Assembly (NCBI GenBank): GCA_021780935.1
Contig: JAJXXT010000138.1
Span: 53,933-117,932 of the forward strand
Length of the DNA: 64,000 bases
Direction: 5' to 3'
Source: Pseudomonadota bacterium
Lineage (GTDB): Bacteria; Pseudomonadota; Alphaproteobacteria; Acetobacterales; Acetobacteraceae
How positions within the stretch are numbered: position 1 is the stretch's first letter; each line of letters starts with the position of its first letter. Made by a program: the position numbers and the translations under genes. Below are positions 35,827 to 46,403 of this stretch, piece after piece. The notes beneath the pieces are model-generated. The model had not been told where the DNA came from. It did no database searches and worked only from the letters and a program-made list of their open reading frames with translations.

Positions 35827-36024
35827 ATGCAGCATCGCTTTCGTCTGGGCGATCGGGTCGAGGTCGCCACCGGACATTTGAACGGCAATCTGCGCCCCGG
35901 AATCTATACCATCACACGCCTGCTGCCGGTCGAGGGAGGCTGGTGCCAGTATCGCGGCCGCAACAGCCTCGACACGTTCGAGCGTGTGCTCGACGAGCCG
36001 CAGCTCGTGCCTGTCCGGTCCTGA
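35827..36024 (+). CDS. Conserved small protein of unknown function
   Basis: The 65-residue basic protein begins MQHRFRLGDRVEVATGHLNG and reads like a small SH3-like beta barrel (a short lead, then alternating hydrophobic strands YTITRLLP, CQYRGRN). A GCGGAGA ribosome site lies about 8 nt upstream. Similar short proteins are common in Acetobacteraceae and related groups, without known function. Because the csp terminator ends just before it, it may be transcribed by read-through or from a promoter inside that hairpin region. Confidence 0.65.
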   Translation: MQHRFRLGDRVEVATGHLNGNLRPGIYTITRLLPVEGGWCQYRGRNSLDTFERVLDEPQLVPVRS

Positions 36025-36238
36025 CGCGCCGCGCGCCCGTCATCAGTCGGGCCCATCGATCTCCACGCCACCAATCCGCGGCGACGAAAAATACCCGGCT
36101 GCCCCGACACGCGGCGGACGGCTTTCGTGCCGGGGCGTGAAAATGGACCTTTCTGGCAGAGGTTGCAGGCATAACCCGCCGTTGACAGACGCTGCCGCGC
36201 CGCCACATTTCGCGATGTTATCAGGTGGAGTTGTAGTG

Positions 36239-37102
36239 ATGAACGAGTCCGGCGACGAGGCTTCGGTTCTGCATCGCTACCCGCTGGCGCGGCGCGGATT
36301 GTTCGCCGGCGGCTTCACGGCCGGGCTGACGCTCGCCACCGCGCGGGTCGAGGCGCAGACGATCACCACGGACACCAGGGGCCTGGTGGTCGGCGAGGTA
36401 GCGGTGCCGACGGCGGACGGGCACATGCCGGCCTATTTCGCGCGGCCGGAGGGCCCCGGTCCGTTCCCGCTGGTGCTGGTGAACGAGGAGATTTTCGGCG
36501 TTCATCACTACATCAAGGATGTCTGCCGCCGCCTCGCCAAGCTCGGCAAGATGGCGGTGGCGCTCGACATCTACGCCCGCTCCGGCGATCTCGGCAAAAT
36601 CTCCGACATCAGGCGGATCATGGCGGTGGTGAACGCCACGCCGGATGCGCAGATGCTGTCGGACCTCGATGCCGCGGTGGTCTGGGCCGAGGCGCATGGC
36701 GGCGACCCGAAGCGGCTCGGCGTGCTCGGCTTCTGCCGAGGCGGGCGCGCCACCTGGCTTTATGCCGAACATAACCGCGCGCTGCGCGCCGCCGTTGCCT
36801 TCTACGGCCAGGTGAACACGCCGACGAGCCCGGTGCAGCCCGACACCGCGCTGCAGCTTGCCGGCTATCTGCATTGCCCGCTGCTCGGGCTCTATGGCGG
36901 GAAGGACCCCTCGATCAAGCGGGAAGACGTGATGGCCGCGGCGGCCCGGGCCCGCGCCACCGGTCAGACGGTGGAGATCGTCTACTACCCCGATGCCGGC
37001 CACGGTTTTCATGCAGATTACCGGCCGAGCTACAACGAGAAGGACGCCAAGGACGGTTGGGCGCGCGCGATGGCCTGGTTCCACAAGTACGGGGTGGCGT
37101 AG
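36239..37102 (+). CDS. Dienelactone hydrolase family protein with Tat-like signal
   Basis: The 287-residue protein has the dienelactone hydrolase fold with nucleophile Cys166 (VLGFCRGGR), Glu83/84 (VNEEIFG), an Asp in GGKDPSI and His in DAGHGFHAD. An N-terminal YPLARRGLFAGGFTAGL stretch looks like a Tat signal ending near VEAQT, so it may act in the periplasm. The ATG at 36239 follows AGGTGGAG. The longer frame to 35984 is rejected for lack of family match. Box genes lie nearby, but ring cleavage by the box route does not need a dienelactone hydrolase. Confidence 0.85.
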   Translation: MNESGDEASVLHRYPLARRGLFAGGFTAGLTLATARVEAQTITTDTRGLVVGEVAVPTADGHMPAYFARPEGPGPFPLVLVNEEIFGVHHYIKDVCRRLAKLGKMAVALDIYARSGDLGKISDIRRIMAVVNATPDAQMLSDLDAAVVWAEAHGGDPKRLGVLGFCRGGRATWLYAEHNRALRAAVAFYGQVNTPTSPVQPDTALQLAGYLHCPLLGLYGGKDPSIKREDVMAAAARARATGQTVEIVYYPDAGHGFHADYRPSYNEKDAKDGWARAMAWFHKYGVA

Positions 37103-37132
37103 GTCTCCGTTCGCCGCGCCGGTATCGCCGGC

Positions 37133-38158
37133 CTATGCCAGCCGGAACCGCCGTATATCGCCGTCCACCACCGCAAGATCGCCCTTCGCCAGCATGTAGT
37201 TGACGTGCGCCATGGCCTCTCCAAACGCGAAGCCGGTCTGGTGCGCGTCGAGCGGGCGATGGAACATATAGGGGATCAGCTCATAGATGCTGCGCGGACG
37301 TTCGGCGCAGGCGCTGGCCACGGCATCGCAGCGCGCCGCGTGGTGGTCCGCCAACTGGCCAAGCCGCCCATGCAGCCCGCGGAACGGCAGGTTATGCGCC
37401 GGCAGCACCAGCACATCCTCGGGCAGCACCGCGCGCAGCGACACCAGTGATTCGAGATAGAGGCCAAGCGGGTTCGCGTCCGGCTCCAGCGGCCAGACGC
37501 TGATGTTGGGCGAGATCTTTGCCAGCACCTGGTCCGCCGCGAAGAACACGCCGCCCGCCCGGTCCCACAGCATCGCCTGTTCCGGCGCATGCCCGCCACC
37601 GGTGAACACCTCGAGCGAGCGTTGCGCGAGGCGCAGATTGTCGCCGGCGCGCAACCGGTGAAACACCGGCGGCAGCCCCGTCGTCATGCGCAGATAATGA
37701 TGCCCGCGCCCCATCAGCAGCCTCGTCTCCTCATCGGGCAGGCCGTTCCGTGTGTAGAAATCGTGCTGCGTGGGCGAGCCCAGCGCCTCGCGGTTATGCG
37801 TCAGGTTCTGCGCGAACAGATACTCGGTGAGCGGCATGGCAATGCCCACGCCGCAGCGCTGCACGAGCCAGTTCGCGAGCCCGATATGGTCCGGATGAAA
37901 ATGCGTCAGGATCAGCCGCGTCGGCCGCATGCCGCCGGCCAGCAGCGCCTCCCACACCGCGCGCGTCGGCGCGTCGGCGATGCCGGTGTCCAGCACGGCC
38001 TCACCGTCGCCATCCGCGATCAGGTAGATGTTCACGTGGTCGAGCGCGAAGGGGAGTGCGAGCCGCAGCCAGCGTATGCCGGGCGCGATCGGTGTGATCG
38101 TTCCCGGTGCCGGCGCGTCGGGAACAGGGAATGAAAGCGATGCGATGCTGGCGTCCAT
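37133..38158 (-). CDS. MBL-fold metallo-hydrolase
   Basis: The 341-residue protein carries the HxHxDH zinc motif in LILTHFHPDHIGLANW, an upstream Asp in VLDTGI, and later His and Asp ligands in GGGHAPEQ and FFAADQVL. Such proteins hydrolyse thioesters or esters, and relatives often accompany CoA-pathway genes. The start is ambiguous. ATG 38158 fits the family best. ATG 38185 (350 residues) has a well-placed GGGAGGG site but would overlap the divergent start at 38184. Its neighbour across the shared region is the first gene of the box cluster. Confidence 0.82.
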   Translation of the reverse strand: MDASIASLSFPVPDAPAPGTITPIAPGIRWLRLALPFALDHVNIYLIADGDGEAVLDTGIADAPTRAVWEALLAGGMRPTRLILTHFHPDHIGLANWLVQRCGVGIAMPLTEYLFAQNLTHNREALGSPTQHDFYTRNGLPDEETRLLMGRGHHYLRMTTGLPPVFHRLRAGDNLRLAQRSLEVFTGGGHAPEQAMLWDRAGGVFFAADQVLAKISPNISVWPLEPDANPLGLYLESLVSLRAVLPEDVLVLPAHNLPFRGLHGRLGQLADHHAARCDAVASACAERPRSIYELIPYMFHRPLDAHQTGFAFGEAMAHVNYMLAKGDLAVVDGDIRRFRLA

Positions 38159-38183
38159 GCTCCGGCTATAGCAGGCTCGCGCC

Positions 38184-38993
38184 ATGACGCAGGCCCTCCC
38201 GCTGCATGCGAGCCCCCATCCGCACGCACGTCACGACCTCGTTCTGGGCGACGCGACGCTGGAAGCCGCGCGCTGGGGCGACAACCCGAGCCTGGTGCTG
38301 CTGCACGAGGGGCTCGGCAGCGTCTCACTGTGGCGGGATTTCCCGGCACATCTCTCAGCCCGCACCGGGCTCGGCGTGTTTGCCTGGTCGCGCCAGGGCT
38401 ATGGCCAGTCCTCGCCGGCCAGCCTGCCGGCCCCGCTCGACTACATGCAGCGCGAGGCCGCCCTGCTGCCGCGGTTGCTGGACGCGGCCGGCATCGGGCG
38501 CTGCGTTCTGGTCGGCCACTCCGATGGCGGCACGATTGCGGCCCTGGCGCGCGACGAGCGAATCGCGGCGCGAGTCCTGATCGCCCCGCATTTTTTTGTC
38601 GAGGATGTCTCGGTCGCGGCGATCCGCGCGATCGGCGAGGGCTACGCTGCTTTGCGCCCGCGCCTGGCGCGCCATCATCGCGATCCGGACGCCACCTTCC
38701 ATTTCTGGCATGACGCCTGGCTCGATCCGGACTTCCCAAGGGTGCTTTTCCTGGATGCCGAGTGCCACGCCATGCCCGGCCCGGCGCTGGTCATCCAGGG
38801 CACGCGCGACCAGTACGGCACCGCCGCCCACGCGCGCTTTCTCGCCGAGCGCGCGCCTGGCCCGATCGAGATCACGGAGCTGGATGCGGCGCACGCGCCG
38901 CATGTCGAGGCCGCGGAGGCGGCGATGGCCGCCATCGCGCGGTTTCTTGAAATGCATTATATTGCTTGCTCCGACGAGAGAGATGCATTATAA
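38184..38993 (+). CDS. Alpha/beta hydrolase linked to the box pathway
   Basis: The 269-residue hydrolase has an oxyanion strand LVLLHEGLGSVSLW, nucleophile Ser113 in VGHSDGGT, an Asp in IQGTRDQYG and His in AAHAPHVEA. It lies directly upstream of boxC in the same direction (29-nt gap). Hydrolases in this position are often seen in aerobic benzoate clusters and may recycle or repair dead-end CoA thioesters, but the substrate is not established. The DNA before boxC is clearly more AT-rich (around 38950-39010). Confidence 0.82.
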   Translation: MTQALPLHASPHPHARHDLVLGDATLEAARWGDNPSLVLLHEGLGSVSLWRDFPAHLSARTGLGVFAWSRQGYGQSSPASLPAPLDYMQREAALLPRLLDAAGIGRCVLVGHSDGGTIAALARDERIAARVLIAPHFFVEDVSVAAIRAIGEGYAALRPRLARHHRDPDATFHFWHDAWLDPDFPRVLFLDAECHAMPGPALVIQGTRDQYGTAAHARFLAERAPGPIEITELDAAHAPHVEAAEAAMAAIARFLEMHYIACSDERDAL

Positions 38994-39022
38994 AACACTT
39001 CATTCGGGAGGTCAGGAAACGC

Positions 39023-40687
39023 ATGCCCTACGCCGAGATGCCGCGTATCGACGTCCGCACGGAACCATCGCGCTGGCGCCATTGGCGCCTTTCGGTGGAC
39101 GGCCAGGTTGGCACGCTGACCATGGATGTGGACCCGACCGGCGGCCTGCTGGCAGACGTCGAGCTGAAGCTCAACTCCTATGATCTCTCGGTTGACATCG
39201 AACTCGCGGATGCGATGACGCGGTTGCGTTTCGAGCATCCGACCGTGCGCGTGGTGGTGCTGCGCTCTGGCAAGCCGGGCGTGTTCTGCGCCGGCGCGAA
39301 TATCCGCATGCTCGCCAGGGCGACGCACCAGCACAAGGTGAACTTCTGCAAATTCACCAACGAGACGCGCTGCGCGATCGAGGAAGCCTCGGCCGAGTCC
39401 GGGCAGATCTGGATCGCGGCGGTGGCCGGTGCGTGCGCTGGCGGCGGTTACGAAATCGCAATGGCCGCCGACCGTATCCTGCTCATCGACGACCGCCGCT
39501 CCACGGTGGCGCTGCCGGAAACGCCCTTGCTCGCGGTGCTGCCCGGCACCGGCGGGCTCACCCGGCTGACCGACAAGCGCCGCGTGCGGCGCGACCTCGC
39601 CGACCTGTTCTGCTCGAAGGAGGAGGGAGTTGGCGGCAAGCGTGCTGTCGCCTGGCGGCTTGTCGATGAAACCATTCCGCCCTCGCGCTGGGACGCGGCG
39701 GTGGCCGCGCGTGCGGCGCAGATCGCCGAAGGCTCCGACCGCCCGACCTCGGCGCAGGGCATCGCGCTGCCGCGACTGGAACGCGAGGAGACCGACACCA
39801 CCCTCACTTATCGTTATGTTACCGTGACGATGGATCGTGCGGGCCGGCGCGCGCATATCCTGCTGCGCGGGCCGGACGCGCTGCCCGCGGACCTCGCCGG
39901 CACCCATGCCGCGGGGGCGGAGTTCTGGCCGCTGGCCCTGGCGCGCGAGCTCGATGACGCGCTGCTGTATCTGCGCTTCAACGAGCCGGAGCTGGGCCTG
40001 ATCACCATCGCGACCGAAGGCGACATCGCGCAGGTGCTGGCTGCCGACGCGCTGCTGGAGGTGCATCGGGCCGACTGGCTGGTGCGCGAAATCCGCCTGC
40101 TCTGGCGCCGCACGCTCAAGCGGCTCGATCTCACCGCGCGCTCGATCATCGCGCTGGTCGAACCCGGGTCCTGCTTCGCCGGCACGCTTGCCGACATCCT
40201 GTTTGCCGCCGATCGCTCGGTGATGCTGCGCGGTGGTCGCGCCGGCGACAATCGCGCGACGCGCATCGCGCTCTCGGCGCTCAACTTCGGCGCCTATCCC
40301 ATGGCCAACGGGCTCACCCGCCTTGCCACGCGTTTTCTCGGCGAACCGGAAAGTGTCGATGCCGCGCGTGCGGCCCCGGGCCAGGTTCTCGACGCGGAAG
40401 CGGCGGAATCCCTTGGCCTCGTCACACAGATTTTCGACGAGATCGACTGGGACGACGAGTTGCGCCAGATCCTGGAGGAGCGGGCGTCCTTCTCGCCGGA
40501 CGCCCTTACCGCCATGGAGGCCAATCTGCGCTTTGCCGGACCCGAAACGATGGAGACGCGCATCTTCGGCCGCCTCACCGCCTGGCAGAACTGGGTGTTC
40601 CAGCGCCCCAATGCTGTCGGCGAGGAGGGGGCGCTGAAGCGTTACGGAACCGGACTGAAACCCATCTACGACCGCGAACGCGTATAG
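39023..40687 (+). CDS. boxC: 2,3-epoxybenzoyl-CoA dihydrolase
   Basis: The 554-residue protein is a double crotonase-type enzyme that opens the ring of 2,3-epoxybenzoyl-CoA and removes formic acid to give 3,4-dehydroadipyl-CoA semialdehyde. Seen: the oxyanion segment PGVFCAGANIRML, AGACAGGGYEIAMAADR with its catalytic Glu, and a second domain with LVEPGSCFAGTLAD. Length matches known BoxC. The start at 39023 follows AGGAAACGC, and the frame from 38966 adds residues antisense to the end of the hydrolase gene. boxB follows after 10 nt. Confidence 0.94.
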   Translation: MPYAEMPRIDVRTEPSRWRHWRLSVDGQVGTLTMDVDPTGGLLADVELKLNSYDLSVDIELADAMTRLRFEHPTVRVVVLRSGKPGVFCAGANIRMLARATHQHKVNFCKFTNETRCAIEEASAESGQIWIAAVAGACAGGGYEIAMAADRILLIDDRRSTVALPETPLLAVLPGTGGLTRLTDKRRVRRDLADLFCSKEEGVGGKRAVAWRLVDETIPPSRWDAAVAARAAQIAEGSDRPTSAQGIALPRLEREETDTTLTYRYVTVTMDRAGRRAHILLRGPDALPADLAGTHAAGAEFWPLALARELDDALLYLRFNEPELGLITIATEGDIAQVLAADALLEVHRADWLVREIRLLWRRTLKRLDLTARSIIALVEPGSCFAGTLADILFAADRSVMLRGGRAGDNRATRIALSALNFGAYPMANGLTRLATRFLGEPESVDAARAAPGQVLDAEAAESLGLVTQIFDEIDWDDELRQILEERASFSPDALTAMEANLRFAGPETMETRIFGRLTAWQNWVFQRPNAVGEEGALKRYGTGLKPIYDRERV

Positions 40688-40697
40688 GAGAACCAGG

Positions 40698-42101
<1,404 letters not shown>

Positions 42102-42205
42102 AACGCCCTGGCGTCGTCGCGCGCCGCCCGGGGCGCGGCGGGTTCTCGCCTGTCATCGTCGGGCGCCGGCCCCAGGGCCGCAGTGATGTGTGGGAGGCAT
42201 GACGT

Positions 42206-43405
42206 TTGGGCGCGATCAAGCAGCACCTGATCGATCCGGAGATCTGCATCCGCTGCAACACCTGCGAGGCAACGTGCCCGATCGGGGCGATCACGCACGA
42301 CGACAATAATTATGTGGTGGACCCGTCGATCTGCAACGCCTGCATGGACTGCATCGCGCCGTGCCCCACGGGTTCGATCGATAATTGGCGCCAGGTTATG
42401 CGTCCCTACTCGTTAGATGACCAATTCTCCTGGACGGAGCTGCCGCTCGCCGCGACCGAGACGGAGACGATCGATGCGCTGGAGGACGAGGCCGCGGCGT
42501 TGCTGGCGGAGGCGCATGCGGGCGCCGGTGGCCATGCCAAGGCCCCGGCCTCGGCCGCCAAGCCGCGGGTCAACCTGCATAACCGCGCCAACCCCGCCAT
42601 GGCCACCGTCACCGGCAATTTCCGCATCACCGCGGCCGATGCGGAATCCGACGTCCGGCACATCATCCTTGACTTCGGGACCACGCCATTCCCGGTGCTG
42701 GAGGGCCAGAGCATCGGCATCACCCCGCCCGGCACCGGCGCGCAGGGCCGGCCACACGCCATGCGACTCTACTCCGTTGCCTCACCACGCGATGGCGAGC
42801 GGCCGAACACCAACAATCTCTCACTCACCGTCAAGCGTGTCGCGGAAAGCCGGCCCGACGGCGGCATCTTTCGAGGCATCGCCTCGAACTATCTCTGCGA
42901 CCTGAAGAAAGGGGAGCCGGTTGCCGTCACCGGCCCGTTCGGTGCCACCTTCCTGATGCCGGATGATCCGGCGGCGGATATTCTCATGGTTTGCACCGGC
43001 ACCGGGGCGGCACCGTTTCGTGCATTCACCGAACGCCGCCGTCGCATCGCCCATCGCGGCCCCGGCCGGCTGTGGCTGTTCTTCGGCGCCCGCACGCCGC
43101 AGGAACTGCCCTATTTCGGGCCGCTGCAGAAAGTGCCGAAAGCACTGCTGGAGCAGGAGCTCGTCTTCTCCCGCCTTCCGGGCCGCCCGCGCGAATACGT
43201 CCAGCACCGCATGGCCACCCGCGCCGCGGAGCTCGCGCAACTTCTGTGCCGCCCCGCGACCCATGTCTTTCTGTGCGGTCTCAAGGGGCTGGAGGCGGGC
43301 GTTGATGACGCGTTCGCCGCGATCGGCCAGAATGCCGGTTTCGAATGGCCGGCCTTGCGTGCGGCCATGCGCGAGGAGGGACGTTTCCACTCGGAAACAT
43401 ATTAG
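42206..43405 (+). CDS. boxA: Benzoyl-CoA 2,3-epoxidase reductase subunit
   Basis: The 399-residue protein joins a ferredoxin domain with two [4Fe-4S] clusters (Cys14, 17, 20, 24 and Cys43, 46, 49, 53) to an FAD/NADPH reductase domain. RLYSVASPR binds FAD, and [14 protein letters not shown] binds NADPH. It feeds electrons to BoxB. The start is an unusual TTG at 42206, 8 nt after GGGAGG. An ATG at 42199 is out of frame. No benzoate-CoA ligase, boxD or regulator follows. Confidence 0.94.
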   Translation: MGAIKQHLIDPEICIRCNTCEATCPIGAITHDDNNYVVDPSICNACMDCIAPCPTGSIDNWRQVMRPYSLDDQFSWTELPLAATETETIDALEDEAAALLAEAHAGAGGHAKAPASAAKPRVNLHNRANPAMATVTGNFRITAADAESDVRHIILDFGTTPFPVLEGQSIGITPPGTGAQGRPHAMRLYSVASPRDGERPNTNNLSLTVKRVAESRPDGGIFRGIASNYLCDLKKGEPVAVTGPFGATFLMPDDPAADILMVCTGTGAAPFRAFTERRRRIAHRGPGRLWLFFGARTPQELPYFGPLQKVPKALLEQELVFSRLPGRPREYVQHRMATRAAELAQLLCRPATHVFLCGLKGLEAGVDDAFAAIGQNAGFEWPALRAAMREEGRFHSETY

Positions 43406-43521
43406 GGCGGCCTCAGCCTGCCCGTAGCAGGCCGAAGCGCGCTAGGCCGAACCCGCTCTATGCCTTCGGTGGGGCGAGCAACTTGATCCGCCAGCCCGAT
43501 TTCGGTCTGGCTGATGTTACT

Positions 43522-44448
43522 CTAGCGCACCGTACCCAGCCCGCCGAGTGGCTTCACCTGGCCCTTGAACTTGTTACCGGTCAGAATCGCCTCGCCGCGC
43601 GTGATGTTGTCCACGAAATAGGTAGGATAGGGCATGTCGTTGGTGAAATTATTATCCTTGATGATGAATTTCGGGCTGAGATGCGTCACCCCCTCCTCGC
43701 CGATCATGATCGCTGTGGTGTGATTTTCGGATTTGGGGCCCTTCTCCATGGTGTTCCCCTCGACAAGCAGCCCGCCACCGTTGGGAATGTCGATCAGATA
43801 GCTTGAATTGCCGGTCGGTCCGTCCTCGATCGTGCAGTCGATGATCTCGGTATCCATGGCACGCGACTTGATTTGGTGGCCCTGATGCGTGTCGCGGAAC
43901 ACGCTGTGTTCCACGATGAGTTTCTTGAAGTCACCGATATAGATTCCATGCGCGCAGGACTGGTAGCAGGCGCCGTTTCCATCGAACAGACTGTTGCGGA
44001 TCGTTATCGTTGCCCTGGTGTTGTTTGCCGAGAGGATGCCGTTCTCGTTGTTGATGAAGCGCACGCCGTCGACCAGCAGGTTGCCGCCCTCGGCCCGGAT
44101 ACCAGCGCCGTTGCGGTCGATCACGGCGGCGCGCGCAAGCGTCATGTTGCGCACCGTGACGTTGTTGCCGTCGATCACCAGAATGGCTTTGCCGGCACAG
44201 GTCTTGTCGGACATGATGACGCTGCGGGCCGCACCCTTGCCCTCGATCGTGATATCGTTCTGGCGTATCTCGGCGCAATCCAGATAGTCGCCGGGCAGAA
44301 TCTGCACCGTGTCGCCGGGCTTGGCCGCGGCGATGGCCTGGGAGGGCAGCTTGTAGGTCTGGCCGGGCCCCGCGGTCAGGGTGGCGGCGAAAGCTGGCAA
44401 TGCCGCGAAGGCAAGGCTCGCGGCCAGTGCGAGGCGGGTGAGGATCAC
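43522..44448 (-). CDS. Exported right-handed beta-helix protein
   Basis: The 308-residue protein has a signal peptide (to AFAATL, about residue 21) followed by parallel beta-helix coils with the pattern of polysaccharide-binding or lyase folds: IRQNDITIEGKGAARSVIMS, NNVTVRNMTLARAAV, RFINNENGILSANN and YIGDFKKLIVEHSVF. No lyase active site was recognised. Its start overlaps the end of the acyltransferase gene (ATGA at 44448-44445), so it is co-translated with the FemAB/YdcF group, consistent with a surface-polysaccharide role. Confidence 0.8.
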   Translation of the reverse strand: MILTRLALAASLAFAALPAFAATLTAGPGQTYKLPSQAIAAAKPGDTVQILPGDYLDCAEIRQNDITIEGKGAARSVIMSDKTCAGKAILVIDGNNVTVRNMTLARAAVIDRNGAGIRAEGGNLLVDGVRFINNENGILSANNTRATITIRNSLFDGNGACYQSCAHGIYIGDFKKLIVEHSVFRDTHQGHQIKSRAMDTEIIDCTIEDGPTGNSSYLIDIPNGGGLLVEGNTMEKGPKSENHTTAIMIGEEGVTHLSPKFIIKDNNFTNDMPYPTYFVDNITRGEAILTGNKFKGQVKPLGGLGTVR

Positions 44449-45527
44449 GGTGCGTCTCCTGGTTCCTGCGATGTCACGGGTGGCGTCCGTGGGTATATCA
44501 TGCCGGAGCGGGCGCGCAGCCGCCCGGCCTGATGGCGTAACAACGCGGCAAGCCCACGCGGGTGACGCCAGTCCGCAACCAGCAGCCCCACGCGCTGGCG
44601 CTGTTCACTGGTCCACAGACGCTTGTAGGCATCCTCGCCGCGCCCGAAGTCGAAACTTCCGATGCCTTCCTCATCGATCAGCCGCCGCAGCATCGCCGCC
44701 GTCAACAGCGACCCGGGAGACGCCGCGCGGTCGTGTTCATCGTGCGCGAGTTTCAGCACCGTCGCGTGAAGCCGGTCGGCACGCAGCGCCCAGAGCTGTG
44801 CCGCGACCGGCCGGGCGCCGTCGCGCAACAGCCCGAGCCGCAGCAGTCCCGCCTCCGCCAGGTGTCGCATCAGCGTTGGGTTGAACGTGGGAAACGGTTC
44901 CGCCTCCTTCCAGCTCCGCGCGTAAACGGTCTCGTAGTCCGCGATCGCCGTCTCGAGTGCGGCACCGGGTTCGGTCACGACCTCGAGCGCGAAACCCGCC
45001 TTGCGCCCCTGTCGGCGCAACGTCGAGCGCAGTGCGCCAGGCCGGGCCGCGAGGTAGGCGTTCCAGTTCCGCCCGGCCAACTCCTCATGCCCGTTGCCGA
45101 AGTGGTGAAAGCGGCGCACCACCAGTCCCGCCGCGCGCAACCCCGCCGCGAAGCCGGCAAGTCCTGCCCATTCCGCGGGGATCGCATCGAGCCGCACCAG
45201 CCCCTCGCGCCGCAGCACGCGGCCCAGCCGGGCGGCGTCGGCGACCTGCACATCCTCCGTCAGGGGCCGCCAAAGGCAGGTATAGGCGTTGGCGAGCGAC
45301 GCGGTCATGCGGCCCGAGAACAGCGGCAGCGCCAGCACCGGCCGGCCGTCACGATGGGCAGCGAGAAACCGCGGGTACTGTCGGTGCGCCAGCCCCGCCT
45401 CCAGCATCGTCCGCCACCAGATTCCGCCGAGAAACAGGCTGTCGCGCGCCCCCGCCTCGACGAGCGGCTCCAGAGGTCGCCAATCGTCATGCTCGCTCAC
45501 GTCCGGGGCTGCACGCCAGCTTACCAT
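44445..45527 (-). CDS. GNAT/FemAB-type acyltransferase
   Basis: The 360-residue protein resembles the acetyltransferase_6 (BioF2/CelD/FemAB-like) group. LRSTLRRQGRKAGFALEV and the late FDFGRGEDAYKRLWTSE are typical. Members acylate or aminoacylate extracellular polymer precursors in the cytoplasm. The ATG at 45527 overlaps the stop of the YdcF gene (ATGGTAA), and the next gene starts inside its own stop, so three genes are translationally coupled. It is a distant paralogue of 46404-47408. Confidence 0.8.
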   Translation of the reverse strand: MVSWRAAPDVSEHDDWRPLEPLVEAGARDSLFLGGIWWRTMLEAGLAHRQYPRFLAAHRDGRPVLALPLFSGRMTASLANAYTCLWRPLTEDVQVADAARLGRVLRREGLVRLDAIPAEWAGLAGFAAGLRAAGLVVRRFHHFGNGHEELAGRNWNAYLAARPGALRSTLRRQGRKAGFALEVVTEPGAALETAIADYETVYARSWKEAEPFPTFNPTLMRHLAEAGLLRLGLLRDGARPVAAQLWALRADRLHATVLKLAHDEHDRAASPGSLLTAAMLRRLIDEEGIGSFDFGRGEDAYKRLWTSEQRQRVGLLVADWRHPRGLAALLRHQAGRLRARSGMIYPRTPPVTSQEPGDAP

Positions 45528-46288
45528 CGGGCGCGCAGCCAGTAGTACAGCAGCCCGATCGCCTCGTGCAGTTCGAGCGCCGAGCGGGCGAGCGCGTATG
45601 GGGAGGGTATCAACTGCCCGGGCGTGAACGGGTTCGCCCGCAGCGTCACCAGCCGCACCGGCGCCGCGGTCGCCGTGATGCCGGCATGGCGAAAGGCGAT
45701 GATGGCGCGTGGCATGTGCGCGGAGTTGGTCACCAGGTAGATCGAGCGGATTCCCGCCGCCCGCAGCAGCGGCGCGGAGAGCGCTGCATTCTGCCACGTG
45801 CTTTCAGAGCGGCTCTCCACCCAGCGTGCCCGGAGGCCGAAACTGGACCGCAGCAGACGCGCCATCACCACGCCCGCCGGCGGCGTGCCGGGGAACACCA
45901 CCCCGCCGGTGACCAGGATCGGCAGATGGGTGCGCCGTGCCAGTCGCGCGCCGGCCTCCACCCGCTCCAGCGTCACCGGCCCGGCGCTGGCCGCGGGCTC
46001 GAGCGCCCCCGGCGCGCTCGTTCGCACCTCGGCGCTGAGGATCACAATGGCGCGCGGCGGGTTTCCGGCAGGCGGGGTCAGCCTCAGCCCGCGCTGCAGC
46101 GCCACCGTCATCAGGCTCGGCACGATCGGCACCGAAAAGATCAAGACCAACACCAGGGCGATGCGCCCGAGCCAGCGGATCGTCCCCCGGACGCGATGCG
46201 GCCATGGCAGCACCACGGCGGCAGCCCCGCCGATCAACAGGTTTCCCGGCGGCAGCAGAAGTGCGGCAGGCAGTGGCCCCAGCGACAC
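45521..46288 (-). CDS. YdcF/SanA/ElyC-family membrane protein
   Basis: The 255-residue protein has two N-terminal membrane helices (LPAALLLPPGNLLIGGAAAV and IALVLVLIFSVPIVPSL), then a DUF218 domain with AIVILSAE, a Glu in VESRSESTWQNA, and LVTNSAHMPRAIIAF. Family members (ElyC, SanA) influence envelope polymer synthesis. It begins with GTG at 46288 behind GAGAGGAG, because the nearby ATG is out of frame. It heads the three-gene minus-strand operon. Confidence 0.82.
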   Translation of the reverse strand: MSLGPLPAALLLPPGNLLIGGAAAVVLPWPHRVRGTIRWLGRIALVLVLIFSVPIVPSLMTVALQRGLRLTPPAGNPPRAIVILSAEVRTSAPGALEPAASAGPVTLERVEAGARLARRTHLPILVTGGVVFPGTPPAGVVMARLLRSSFGLRARWVESRSESTWQNAALSAPLLRAAGIRSIYLVTNSAHMPRAIIAFRHAGITATAAPVRLVTLRANPFTPGQLIPSPYALARSALELHEAIGLLYYWLRARW

Positions 46289-46403
46289 GCGGTCATTCTC
46301 CTCTCGTGCAGCGTGCCCGATGCGTGCCGGCCATGATAGGCCCGCACCGGCGCCGCGTGCGGCGGGCGTTGACAGGCAAGGAGGCGCACCGCACTGGCAT
46401 GGC

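Noticed and set aside
36182..36210. TTGACA before the dienelactone hydrolase gene as a promoter
   Set aside because: The -35 is perfect, but at 17 nt the expected -10 position reads ACATTT, which does not resemble the consensus.
43416..43432. GCCTGC-GCAGGC hairpin after boxA as a terminator
   Set aside because: Only a 6-bp stem with no T-run. Too weak to annotate, though some hairpin here could end the box transcript.
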